From Pseudomonadota bacterium (GTDB lineage: Bacteria; Pseudomonadota; Gammaproteobacteria; Steroidobacterales; Steroidobacteraceae), in contig JAFEDS010000005.1 of assembly GCA_018241505.1 (NCBI GenBank), positions 310,001-374,000 of the forward strand: a stretch of 64,000 nt of DNA, in the 5' to 3' direction. Position numbers and translations under genes: made by a program. Within the stretch, counting starts at the first letter, position 1; each line of letters begins with the position of its first letter. The notes under the pieces were generated by a model. That model did no database searches and had not been told where the DNA came from. It saw only the letters and a program-made list of their open reading frames with translations. Below are positions 9,935-17,882 of this stretch, piece after piece.

Positions 9935-11398
9935 CTAGGCGCCCGATTTGTTCGGGTCCCGCCACACCCGCTCGAACGGTAACCGCCATGCCCGGGGCGC
10001 AACGAGCTGGTGAATGGCGTTGGGACCCCATGATCCTGGCGCGTACAAACGCACCGGCGGCGGCGCTTCCAACAGCGGTGTTGACACTTCCCACAGCCGC
10101 TCGATGCCTTCCGCGGTGTTGAACAGAGTGTGGTCACCGCGCATGGCATCCAGTATCAGGCGCTCATACGCTTCCAACACATCGCCAATGAAGCCGGTGT
10201 CGTGCATTGCAAACTGCAAGCTGAGCTTGTCGAGTCGCATGCCGGGTCCTGGCCGCTTGCCATAGAACGACAACGACATCTTCGACGCATCCGCCAGATC
10301 GAATGTCAGGTGATCGGGCCCTTGGGCGCCCACGCCGGAATTGGCGGGAAACATGCTCTTGGGCGGCTCGCGAAAGGCAATGGAAATGATGCGCTGGCCT
10401 TCCGCCAGGCGTTTGCCGGTGCGCAGAAAGAAGGGCACACCCGCCCAGCGCCAGTTGTCGATCGAACACTTGAGCGCAATGAAAGTTTCCGTCTCGGACT
10501 CGGGATTCACTCCCGGCTCCTGCCGGTAGCCCGTGTACTGGCCCCGCACCACATCCGCGGGTTGGATGGTCTCCATACTGCGAAAGACCTTGTTTTTCTC
10601 TTCGCTGATGGGCCCTGGCTCCAGGGCCGTCGGCGGCTCCATCGCCACGAACGCGAGAATCTGAAAGAGGTGCGTGACTACCATGTCGCGAAAGGCCCCC
10701 GTCGCCTCGTAAAAGCTCGCACGAGTGCCGAGACTCAATGTCTCAGGTACATCGATCTGGATGTGGTCAATGAAGTTGCGATTCCAGATCGGCTCAAACA
10801 GACCGTTGGCGAAACGGAAGGCGAGGATGTTCTGCGCCGGCTCCTTGCCCAGAAAGTGGTCGATACGGAAAATCTGCTCTTCCGCAAATACTTCATGTAA
10901 CTTCGCATTCAGCGCCACGGCACTGCCGAGGTCCGTGCCAAATGGCTTTTCCATGATGATGCGTGAACGCGTGACGAGGTCAGCGTCGCCAATCATCCGC
11001 ACCGCACTCAGAGCCGCGCTGGGAGGCACACTGAGATAGTGCAGCCTGCGTGTTTCGCCCTCGATGGAGCTTTCTGCTCTTTGCACCGCCGCCTTCAACG
11101 CTTCGGGACCCGCTGAGAGCGGTACGTAGTCGAGGGTTTTGGCCCATGCCTCCCACTCTGAATCTACGACTGTACGGGTGGAGAACTCATCGAGGGCCTT
11201 ACGTGCCGCCGCCCGGAACCCATCGGCGTTCATGTCATCCAGCGACACACCGACGATCCGGCAACCAGGGATAAAGCCGGCGTGAGAGAGATAGAACAGG
11301 CCCGGCAACAGTTTGCGATGCGCCAAGTCACCGGTCGCGCCGAACAGCACCACCACCTGGGGAAATCGCGGCCCTACACCGGGGAGGATCTTTGCCAC
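9935..11398 (-). CDS. zwf: Glucose-6-phosphate 1-dehydrogenase
   Basis: 487 residues, GTG start. The N-terminal Rossmann site is VVLFGATGDLAHRKLLPGLF, and the active-site motif RIDHFLGKE with its catalytic His is intact, followed by the family's conserved FANGLFEPIWNRNFIDHIQI region. The enzyme oxidises glucose-6-phosphate to 6-phosphogluconolactone, making NADPH for the pentose phosphate and Entner-Doudoroff routes. No pgl, edd or eda is adjacent, which is unusual for many Gammaproteobacteria. It lies 88 bases downstream of the XRE-cupin regulator on the same strand. Confidence 0.96.
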   Translation of the reverse strand: MAKILPGVGPRFPQVVVLFGATGDLAHRKLLPGLFYLSHAGFIPGCRIVGVSLDDMNADGFRAAARKALDEFSTRTVVDSEWEAWAKTLDYVPLSAGPEALKAAVQRAESSIEGETRRLHYLSVPPSAALSAVRMIGDADLVTRSRIIMEKPFGTDLGSAVALNAKLHEVFAEEQIFRIDHFLGKEPAQNILAFRFANGLFEPIWNRNFIDHIQIDVPETLSLGTRASFYEATGAFRDMVVTHLFQILAFVAMEPPTALEPGPISEEKNKVFRSMETIQPADVVRGQYTGYRQEPGVNPESETETFIALKCSIDNWRWAGVPFFLRTGKRLAEGQRIISIAFREPPKSMFPANSGVGAQGPDHLTFDLADASKMSLSFYGKRPGPGMRLDKLSLQFAMHDTGFIGDVLEAYERLILDAMRGDHTLFNTAEGIERLWEVSTPLLEAPPPVRLYAPGSWGPNAIHQLVAPRAWRLPFERVWRDPNKSGA

Positions 11399-11486
11399 CG
11401 TACACCCTTAAATCTGCCAGCAAGCTGCGAATTTAACGCATCTGCGTGACAATCGGTGACAGGGGAAACAACTCGCGCCCCGTGGG

Positions 11487-12062
11487 CTATTGACGCATCA
11501 CCACGACGAGATACGTACAGGGCTCGCGGCCTCGCGTTTCATACGTGCATTCGGTGGGGGAGCCCAGGAGCAGGCAATCACCTGGCTCCATTGAGTGCAC
11601 CGTGTCTCCTTCATGAAAGTTGAGCTTGCCCTTCAGCAACCAGATCCAGTGGCGATTGAAGGTGTAGGACGATGCGGGAAATGTCGCTCGTGCACCCACC
11701 GGTAGCTCAACACGCACCAGGTCGAGAGGGAGGTCGGACTGCGGGGACACCTGCCGGCGAACATAGCCGGTTTCCGGATCCTGCCAGTGCGGTTGATCTG
11801 CGGCGCGCACAAGGCGGCCAGTGGCGTGCTCGGCGCGAGCCAGTAGCGTCGACAAGGTCAGGCCGAATGCACCGGATAGACGTCCTAGCAGAGTGGCCGT
11901 GGGGCTCGCCTCACCTCGTTCCACTTTGCTGATCATGGCCTTCGAGACGCCGGAGCGCTCCGCAAGATCGGCCAGCGACCAGCCGCGTGCTTCGCGTTCG
12001 AGCGCAATCCGCGCCGCCAACGAGTGAGTGGGGTCTCCGGTGTCGTTGACTATAGTGGACAT
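11487..12062 (-). CDS. XRE-family regulator with C-terminal cupin sensor
   Basis: 191 residues. An N-terminal HTH (ARGWSLADLAERSGVSKAMISKVERGEASPT) is followed by a cupin domain (FNRHWIWLLKGKLNFHEGD then MEPGDCLLLGS). Such proteins regulate amino-acid, polyamine or antibiotic-tolerance genes and bind a small ligand in the cupin barrel. ATG 12062 is chosen because upstream codons overlap the divergent gene and look non-coding. It is divergent from a phosphinothricin-type acetyltransferase with 48 bases between the starts and a dyad over its own start, so it probably controls itself and that gene. Confidence 0.88.
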   Translation of the reverse strand: MSTIVNDTGDPTHSLAARIALEREARGWSLADLAERSGVSKAMISKVERGEASPTATLLGRLSGAFGLTLSTLLARAEHATGRLVRAADQPHWQDPETGYVRRQVSPQSDLPLDLVRVELPVGARATFPASSYTFNRHWIWLLKGKLNFHEGDTVHSMEPGDCLLLGSPTECTYETRGREPCTYLVVVMRQ

Positions 12063-12074
12063 TGTACTACTATA
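12051..12074. promoter_or_regulatory. Dyad in divergent promoter region, possible operator
   Basis: TATAGT at 12051-12056 and its inverse ACTATA at 12069-12074 flank a 12-bp spacer that includes the ATG of the XRE-cupin gene. The AT-rich dyad stands out in GC-rich surroundings and sits between divergent genes, as an autoregulatory operator would. Confidence 0.4.
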
Positions 12075-12110
12075 AGAGACGACAGCGCCCCCTTGCAACC
12101 TGGAGCGATC

Positions 12111-12626
12111 ATGCGGATCCGCGACGCGACGATGGCCGATGTGCCGGCAATCCTCGGCATCTACAACGATGTCGTCACTAACACGACAGCCATTTACGAC
12201 CAGCACCCTTCGACGCTGGAGGAGCGCCAGGACTGGTTTGAAACGCGCAGCCGCCGCTTCCCGGTGTTGGTGGGGGAGTTGAATGGGGCGGTGGTGGGTT
12301 TTTCTACCTTTGGTGAATGGCGGTCACGCTGGGGGTACCGGTTTACGGTGGAACATTCGGTGCACGTGCGCGCCGATTGCCGCGGGAAGGGGTTGGGTCG
12401 CCAGTTGATCGAGGTGTTGTTTCCGCGCGCGGCCGCGATGAATGTGCACATGATGATTGCGCACATTGATTCAGCGGCTAGCGCATCGCTGCGCTTGCAT
12501 GAGAAGCTGGGATTCGAGCGCGTGGGGACCTTTCGGGAAGTGGGATTGATGAAGGAGGATTGGTTGAGTGTGGTGGCCATGCAGAAGGCGATTCACCAGC
12601 CGACGGCTTCGCCGTCCTTGCGGTGA
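12111..12626 (+). CDS. GNAT acetyltransferase, phosphinothricin / methionine sulfoximine N-acetyltransferase type
   Basis: 171 residues from ATG 12111 with TGGAGCG a few bases upstream. The fold-defining motifs are IRDATMADVPAILGIYNDVV, TLEERQDWFETR and the acetyl-CoA loop RADCRGKGLGRQLIE, all typical of the Pat/Bar/MddA group, which acetylates phosphinothricin-like or oxidised methionine analogues. Regulation by the divergent XRE-cupin gene is likely. Its last 34 bases overlap the end of ggt on the opposite strand. Confidence 0.87.
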   Translation: MRIRDATMADVPAILGIYNDVVTNTTAIYDQHPSTLEERQDWFETRSRRFPVLVGELNGAVVGFSTFGEWRSRWGYRFTVEHSVHVRADCRGKGLGRQLIEVLFPRAAAMNVHMMIAHIDSAASASLRLHEKLGFERVGTFREVGLMKEDWLSVVAMQKAIHQPTASPSLR

Positions 12627-14353
12627 TCCGACGCCGCCCGGTACACGCCTGGCACCGGCTGATCCGCGTTTGTAGCTTGCACCGGTGGCCCCTGGTACCA
12701 GATCGCCTGATAGCCACCCATGCCCTCGCCATTCACGGACTGTACCTTGTGCCCCAGTGCCTTCAGTTGCGCGCCGACCAGGTCGTAGAGGTTGGACTCG
12801 AGGCTCAGGGTGTTGGATGCTTGTGAGTGACTGAATCGCGCTGCGTCCGTGGCGGCCTGGGGGTTGGCGCCGAGGTCGATCATGTTCACCAACACCTGCG
12901 CATGTCCCTGTGCCTGCATGGAGCCACCCATCAGGCCGAATGCCATCACCGGCCGGCCGTCCTTCAGCAGAAATCCGGGGATGATGGTGTGAAACGGCCG
13001 CTTGTGAGGCGCGAGCAGGTTGGGGCTCTTCGGGTCCAGTGAGAACAGCCCCCCCCGGTCATTCATCAGAAAGCCATAACCGGGAATGGTGATTCCCGAA
13101 CCGAACGTGTCGTAGACGCTGTAGATGAACGACACCATGTTTCCCCAGCGGTCGGCGACCGCGAGGTACGTAGTGCCTCCAACCGGATCGCCCGCGCGCT
13201 CGGGATCTCGCGCCTTGTTTGGATCGATGCGCGGGCACAGCTCGGCGGCATGGGCCTTCGAAATCAATTTGTCGACCGGGACTTTTACAAAGCCCGGGTC
13301 GCCGTTGTAGGCATACAAGTCGGCGTAGGCCAGCTTCTTGGCTTCAACGAGCAAATGCCAGTACGCCGCTGAACGCGGTCCCAGGGCCGCCAGATTCATG
13401 CCCAACTTCGGCGCACAGACCTCGAGAATGTTCATCATCTCGAGGACGGCAAACCCTTGGGTGTTAGGCGGCATCTCATAGATGTCGTAGCCGTGATAGC
13501 GGGTGGTGACCGGTGTTTCCCAGGTCGCCTGGGTGGCGGCGAGATCCTCCATTGTAAAGCTGCCACCGAGCGCCTTCGACTTGGCGACTATCGCCTGCGC
13601 GATCTCCCCTTTGTAGAACGCATCGCGTCCCTGGGCCTCCAGCACCCGAAATGCGCGGGCGAGATCCGGATTGCGGAACACCGCATAGCGCTCAGGCGCC
13701 TTGCCGTTCACCAGATAGATTCTGGCGGAGTCAGGATCGGCGCGCAGCGCAGCGACCCCGCCCAACCAGTCGTTGTGAATTCGCTCCGTTATCCCAAAGC
13801 CCTGTTCGGCCAGCACGGCCGCCGGTTCCAGAACCTGTTTGAACGTCATGGTTCCTGCGCGCTTCAGTAGCGCGTCCCAGCCATCGACCGCGCCGGGAAC
13901 GGTGGCCGAGTCAATGCCGAGGGTGGGCATCTTGGTGAAACCATGCTGTGCCATGCGGGCTGGGGTGGCGCCTGAGGGCGCACGGCCGCTGCCGTTCAGC
14001 GCGATAAGCTTCTTTTCCTTGGCGACCCACGCAAGCACAAACACATCGCCGCCCATGCCGGTGCTCTCGGGCTCAACGAGGTTCAACACGGCGGCGGTCG
14101 CCACAGCGGCATCGAACGCATTGCCACCGGCTTTCAATATCTGCAGGCCCGCCTGGGCTGCCAGGGGCTGGCTCGTGGCCACAACACCGTTTCGCGCTAC
14201 GACTTCCGAGCGCGATTGCGCGAGATAGCCGCTCGTGCGGTCACCGCGAACCGCCGCAAAGGCCGGCGCCGCTGGCGCGGGGCTGGAGGTAAGTGTCAAC
14301 AGTGATGCCGCGACCACGGAGGCCAGCGATTGGTAGACCCGAGGTTGTTTCAT
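12593..14353 (-). CDS. ggt: Gamma-glutamyltranspeptidase
   Basis: 586 residues from ATG 14353, with a signal peptide (SLASVVAASLLTLTSSPAPA). Family motifs appear in order: GGNAFDAAVATAAVLNLVEP, STGMGGD, ALNGSGRAP and, at the autocleavage point, GGTTYLAVADRWGN, whose first Thr of the TTYL pair is the expected nucleophile. The precursor self-cleaves into two subunits and transfers or hydrolyses the gamma-glutamyl group of glutathione in the periplasm. The tail PGVYRAASDHRKDGEAVGW is the usual C-terminus. It converges with the GNAT gene with overlapping ends. Confidence 0.95.
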   Translation of the reverse strand: MKQPRVYQSLASVVAASLLTLTSSPAPAAPAFAAVRGDRTSGYLAQSRSEVVARNGVVATSQPLAAQAGLQILKAGGNAFDAAVATAAVLNLVEPESTGMGGDVFVLAWVAKEKKLIALNGSGRAPSGATPARMAQHGFTKMPTLGIDSATVPGAVDGWDALLKRAGTMTFKQVLEPAAVLAEQGFGITERIHNDWLGGVAALRADPDSARIYLVNGKAPERYAVFRNPDLARAFRVLEAQGRDAFYKGEIAQAIVAKSKALGGSFTMEDLAATQATWETPVTTRYHGYDIYEMPPNTQGFAVLEMMNILEVCAPKLGMNLAALGPRSAAYWHLLVEAKKLAYADLYAYNGDPGFVKVPVDKLISKAHAAELCPRIDPNKARDPERAGDPVGGTTYLAVADRWGNMVSFIYSVYDTFGSGITIPGYGFLMNDRGGLFSLDPKSPNLLAPHKRPFHTIIPGFLLKDGRPVMAFGLMGGSMQAQGHAQVLVNMIDLGANPQAATDAARFSHSQASNTLSLESNLYDLVGAQLKALGHKVQSVNGEGMGGYQAIWYQGPPVQATNADQPVPGVYRAASDHRKDGEAVGW

Positions 14354-14517
14354 GGATGGCGGTTCAGCGCGGGCGCCTGGAGGCGGGGCCCCGAGAATAC
14401 TTTGAAAAAGGCCAAGCGAATCTCGGGAACTGTCAGGAGCCATAGCTTGGCTGCGCCTGCGCCGGTGCGCTAACTAATTGATTTAAAATCCAATTAATAT
14501 GGACTCAAAGCGCGATT

Positions 14518-14554
14518 ATGGTAATTGACAATCATTCTCATTCCCAATTACCAT
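14518..14554. promoter_or_regulatory. Fur box inside a 10-bp inverted repeat
   Basis: TGACAATCATTCTCA at 14526-14540 matches the 7-1-7 Fur consensus TGATAATNATTATCA at 12 of 14 defined positions. It is framed by ATGGTAATTG (14518-14527) and CAATTACCAT (14545-14554), a perfect 10-bp inverted repeat. It lies 42 bases upstream of bfd, so iron-dependent repression of bfd is expected, as known for bfd in other Gammaproteobacteria. Confidence 0.8.
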
Positions 14555-14581
14555 GAGCGTCATACTGAAAGAGGAGACTCA

Positions 14582-14800
14582 ATGTACGTCTGCGTATGCC
14601 ATGCCGTGACCGATAAAGACATCCGCAAGGCTGTCGATCGCGGTGCGTGTTCGCTTTTCGATGTACAGAACGAGCTCCCCGTGGGTAGCTGCTGCGGCCG
14701 TTGCGAAGACACCGCCCAGAGCGTGGTCGATGAGTATTTGAGCAAGTGCCGCCGCGACTCCACACCGCAGTTGCTGGTACACGCCCAACCCGCCCTTTAA
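14582..14800 (+). CDS. bfd: Bacterioferritin-associated ferredoxin
   Basis: 72 residues from ATG 14582 with GAGGAG before it. MYVCVCHAVTDKDIRKAV and GSCCGRCED carry the four [2Fe-2S] cysteines of BFD-like domains (C-x-C and C-x2-C, with one extra Cys). Bfd reduces the ferric core of bacterioferritin so that iron is released. It is preceded by a Fur box and followed 55 bases later by bfr, its partner. Confidence 0.93.
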   Translation: MYVCVCHAVTDKDIRKAVDRGACSLFDVQNELPVGSCCGRCEDTAQSVVDEYLSKCRRDSTPQLLVHAQPAL

Positions 14801-14855
14801 ATTCGCGCGCGGCTCCGTCAACATTGCCGGCTACATGTGAAGTGGAGCGACGGCA

Positions 14856-15338
14856 ATGAAGGGCGACGCGAAGATCCTGCAGCACTTGAATGCGGTGCTG
14901 AAAAACGAGCTGACGGCTATCAACCAGTATTTCCTTCATTCCCGGATGTTCGGCCACTGGGGACTGAAGCGGCTGGAAGAAACCGAGAAGCATGAGTCCA
15001 TTGATGAAATGAAGCATGCGGATGAGCTGATCCAGCGCATCCTGTTTCTGGATGGACTGCCGAACCTGCAGGACCTGGGCAAGCTGCTCATTGGCGAGAA
15101 CGTGAAGGAAGCCCTCGAATGCGACCTCAAGCTCGAGATGGCGGCCCGCATTGACCTGAAGGCAGCGATTGCCGACAGCGAAGCGCTGAAGGACTACGTC
15201 TCGCGCGAGCTGTTTGAGGACATTCTGCAGTCGGAGGAAGAGCACATCGACTTCCTGGAAACCCAGCTCGATCTGATCACCCGCGTCGGTATCGAAAACT
15301 ACTGTCAGACCCAGATCGGAGCAGACGAGGGCGAGTAA
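14856..15338 (+). CDS. bfr: Bacterioferritin
   Basis: 160 residues, four-helix ferritin-like. [21 protein letters not shown] has the first ferroxidase Glu, [21 protein letters not shown] the bridging Glu and His, and [16 protein letters not shown] the second pair; the haem-ligand Met is probably in this N-terminal-to-middle region. It forms a 24-mer that stores iron. Placement directly after bfd, behind a Fur box, fits a coupled iron storage and release unit. Confidence 0.95.
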   Translation: MKGDAKILQHLNAVLKNELTAINQYFLHSRMFGHWGLKRLEETEKHESIDEMKHADELIQRILFLDGLPNLQDLGKLLIGENVKEALECDLKLEMAARIDLKAAIADSEALKDYVSRELFEDILQSEEEHIDFLETQLDLITRVGIENYCQTQIGADEGE

Positions 15339-15354
15339 CGCCACGGCTGAACGC

Positions 15355-16032
15355 TCACCGCAGGGCGTTCAGCACCTCCTGCGCGGTGCCGGTGGATGAA
15401 GCCGGGTTCTGTCCCGTAATGAGATTGCCGTCGACCACCACATGCGCGTTCCAATCCGCAGCGCATGAATAGCGCGCACCCAACCGGCGCATTTCATCCT
15501 CAACCAACCAGGGCACGAGATTCGGACCGTTCACGGAAAGCTCTTCACTGTTGGAGAAGGCGGTGACTGCGCGTCCGGCGACCAGCGCAGTACCGGCTGG
15601 CGTACGCGCATTTCGCAGGGCGGCAACTCCGTGACACACTGCTGCGACCGGCTTGTTCGCGCGGTCCATCGACTCGATCAGCGACAACGATTCCGCGCTA
15701 TCCGTCAGATCAAACACCGGACCCAACCCTCCGCAATAGAACACTGCCGCATAATCGTGGGGATTGATGGCGGCCAAGGCTGCCGTGCCTGCCAGGGCTT
15801 TGCGTGCCAGCGGATCGGCCAGAAAGCGGCGCGTAGCGTCGGTCTGCGCTGCCGCAGCCTCACTGAGCGGGTCCAAAGGTGCGATTCCGCCGTTGGTGGA
15901 GGCGAGGGTCACATTCGCACCGGCATCCGCGAAGACGTAATAAGGGGCCGCGAGCTCTTCGAGCCAGGCGCCGGTCCTGTGGTCAGTGCCGGGCACGCAG
16001 TTGACGGAGGTGAGGACGATCAGAATGTTCAT
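15355..16032 (-). CDS. DJ-1/PfpI family protein (type 1 glutamine amidotransferase-like)
   Basis: 225 residues. The nucleophile elbow KPVAAVCHGVAAL holds the conserved Cys followed by His, and FYCGGLGPVFDL with a nearby Glu-rich segment (NSEELSVNG) completes the Hsp31/DJ-1-like active site. Family members act as glyoxalase-type deglycases or chaperones; the HGVAAL variant resembles the glyoxalase III/Hsp31 subgroup. It is divergent from the membrane hydrolase, with 48 bases between starts. Confidence 0.87.
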   Translation of the reverse strand: MNILIVLTSVNCVPGTDHRTGAWLEELAAPYYVFADAGANVTLASTNGGIAPLDPLSEAAAAQTDATRRFLADPLARKALAGTAALAAINPHDYAAVFYCGGLGPVFDLTDSAESLSLIESMDRANKPVAAVCHGVAALRNARTPAGTALVAGRAVTAFSNSEELSVNGPNLVPWLVEDEMRRLGARYSCAADWNAHVVVDGNLITGQNPASSTGTAQEVLNALR

Positions 16033-16080
16033 GGCAACGGTATATAATCACGCCGTGAGCCGTTTTAAACACCCCGCCGC

Positions 16081-16974
16081 ATGAAGCCCTGGCTGATCAA
16101 TACACTGGTAGCCGTGGCAGGCGCGGTCATTCTCATCATTGCCACGACCTGGCTCGCTTCAGGGGGTCTGCAGGACTCGTCAAACCACTTCGTGGGACGT
16201 CCGCCCCTGGATCTGCAGGCATCCAACATCACTTATGCCAGTGGCGCCGGTGTCCTCATTCACGGTTGGCTCGTTCCCGGAAAACCGAAGCAGGGCGTCG
16301 TGGTATTGCTGCACACCGTGCGAGCGGATCGGCGCGAGATGATTTCCCGGGCTGAATTTCTGCGCAAGCGCGGTTACGCCGTCCTGATGATCGACTTTCA
16401 GTCCCACGGTGAAAACCGCGGGCACCGCATCACCTACGGCGATCTGGAGTCGCGCGACGTGACCGGTGCGATCCAGTATCTGCATCACAAGTTGCCGGGC
16501 GAGAAGGTGGCGGTGCTCGGCGTGCAGATGGGCGCGGATGCCTTCGTGCTGTCTGAAGACCGCCCGGCTGTCGATGCGGTGGTGCTCGAACAGATGTATC
16601 CAACTATCGACCGCGCCATCGCCAGCCGCGTGCGATCCAACATCGGGCCGCTCGCACCGCTGTTCTCCTGGCTGGTGATGTTGGAAATGCAGTCGCGGCA
16701 GCCCATTCCGGCCGATCGCCTCAATGTCATCGGGCGGCTGCCGAAAATCAACACGCCGGTTCTGATTGTCAACGGCACTGACGATAGTCACACCACGATC
16801 GAAGAAGCGCGTGCCGAGTTCGCCGCTGCGGTGCCGCCGAAGGAGCTGTGGGAAGTCAAAGGGGCCGGGCACGTCAATCTGCATGATTTCGCGCCGGCGG
16901 AGTACGAACGCCGTGTTGGCGATTTTATCGCGCGCTACCTGCCGCCGGTCAGCGGCGAAGGTTCCGGACCATGA
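16081..16974 (+). CDS. Membrane-anchored alpha/beta hydrolase-fold protein lacking the nucleophile serine
   Basis: 297 residues. An N-terminal hydrophobic helix (LVAVAGAVILIIATTWLA) anchors a serine-hydrolase-like fold: GWLVPGKPKQGVVVLLHTVR, then FQSHGENRG, a C-terminal Asp in VNGTDDSHT and His in GAGHVNLHDF. The elbow that should read G-x-S-x-G reads LGVQMGAD, so Gln replaces the catalytic Ser. The protein is therefore probably not a classical esterase. Its stop overlaps the start of the next ORF (ATGA), implying a two-gene unit. Confidence 0.8.
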   Translation: MKPWLINTLVAVAGAVILIIATTWLASGGLQDSSNHFVGRPPLDLQASNITYASGAGVLIHGWLVPGKPKQGVVVLLHTVRADRREMISRAEFLRKRGYAVLMIDFQSHGENRGHRITYGDLESRDVTGAIQYLHHKLPGEKVAVLGVQMGADAFVLSEDRPAVDAVVLEQMYPTIDRAIASRVRSNIGPLAPLFSWLVMLEMQSRQPIPADRLNVIGRLPKINTPVLIVNGTDDSHTTIEEARAEFAAAVPPKELWEVKGAGHVNLHDFAPAEYERRVGDFIARYLPPVSGEGSGP

Positions 16975-17723
16975 ATAGACTGTTAGCGATTGCGCTCGCC
17001 TGTCTCGTGATCACGAGCACAGCCGCGTTCGGCAAAGACAAGGCTCCCTTCAGTCTGCCCAAGGGTACGCAGGTTGCCGTAGTCAATCTGCTGGACCCGG
17101 AGATCATGCACTACCACGCCGGCAAGAAGAGCATCGACAGCTACGTGAAGGTTCAACCTGTCAACTGGAATGTAGATGAGATGTTGATGGCGGCGTTGCG
17201 TGCACAACCTGTGTCTGCAGACCTCACGCTGACACCGGTGGCGCCCACAGACGCGCTTCTGCGCTCGCGCGAGAGTTGTTTCGTCAGTGCTCCCCTCGTC
17301 AAGGGATTGCCGAAGAACTGTGCCGCGCCCCTGGTCGGGCTGGCGAAGGATGCCAACGTGAGCTACCTGATTGTGATGGCGCCGGGGCTCAACAACTCCG
17401 CGCACGCGGATTCAAACCGGCTGGATATCAGCGAGATGCTACGGGGCTGGGGCATCGTGACGCACGAGTTCGCCGGAACGAAGGACAAGCCGAGCCTGTT
17501 CTGTGAGGTGGAGATGCTCTTGATCGGCATCACCCCGGAAGGGGCGGCCATCCGGGTGCGGGAGTGGGGCGGGTCCTATAACTATCAGTGGGCGGCGTAC
17601 ACCGTTCCCGCCGATCCGAAGCTGTTCCCGCCCGAACAACTGGATCAGTTGCAGCCCCTGTTCAGGGAGATCGTGCAAAATCAGGCCAAACAATTCATGG
17701 ACCAGGTGCACATCGGATCCTAG
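16971..17723 (+). CDS. Periplasmic protein of unknown function
   Basis: 250 residues with a signal peptide (LLAIALACLVITSTAAFG) and no recognised domain. The mature part begins with a beta-rich section (GTQVAVVNLLDPEIMHYHAG) and contains two cysteines in a short loop (CFVSAPLVKGLPKNC) that may form a disulfide. The 4-bp overlap with the serine-less hydrolase gene suggests that the two proteins act together at the inner membrane. Confidence 0.75.
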   Translation: MNRLLAIALACLVITSTAAFGKDKAPFSLPKGTQVAVVNLLDPEIMHYHAGKKSIDSYVKVQPVNWNVDEMLMAALRAQPVSADLTLTPVAPTDALLRSRESCFVSAPLVKGLPKNCAAPLVGLAKDANVSYLIVMAPGLNNSAHADSNRLDISEMLRGWGIVTHEFAGTKDKPSLFCEVEMLLIGITPEGAAIRVREWGGSYNYQWAAYTVPADPKLFPPEQLDQLQPLFREIVQNQAKQFMDQVHIGS

Positions 17724-17882
17724 CGCCCCGGGGGCCGACGGGGGTGGAGCTGAGTGACGGAATTCACAGTTTCGACCCCGGTCGTACGCGGGATTGCGCG
17801 GATGAGACGACAATCTACGTTGGGAACGGGCTCCGCACCGCACGCTGCGACATAAACTGGCGCAGGGCCAAGGAAACTCAAA

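Noticed and set aside
10130-10900. 256-codon plus-strand open frame
   Set aside because: It is antisense to zwf, which has complete active-site motifs.
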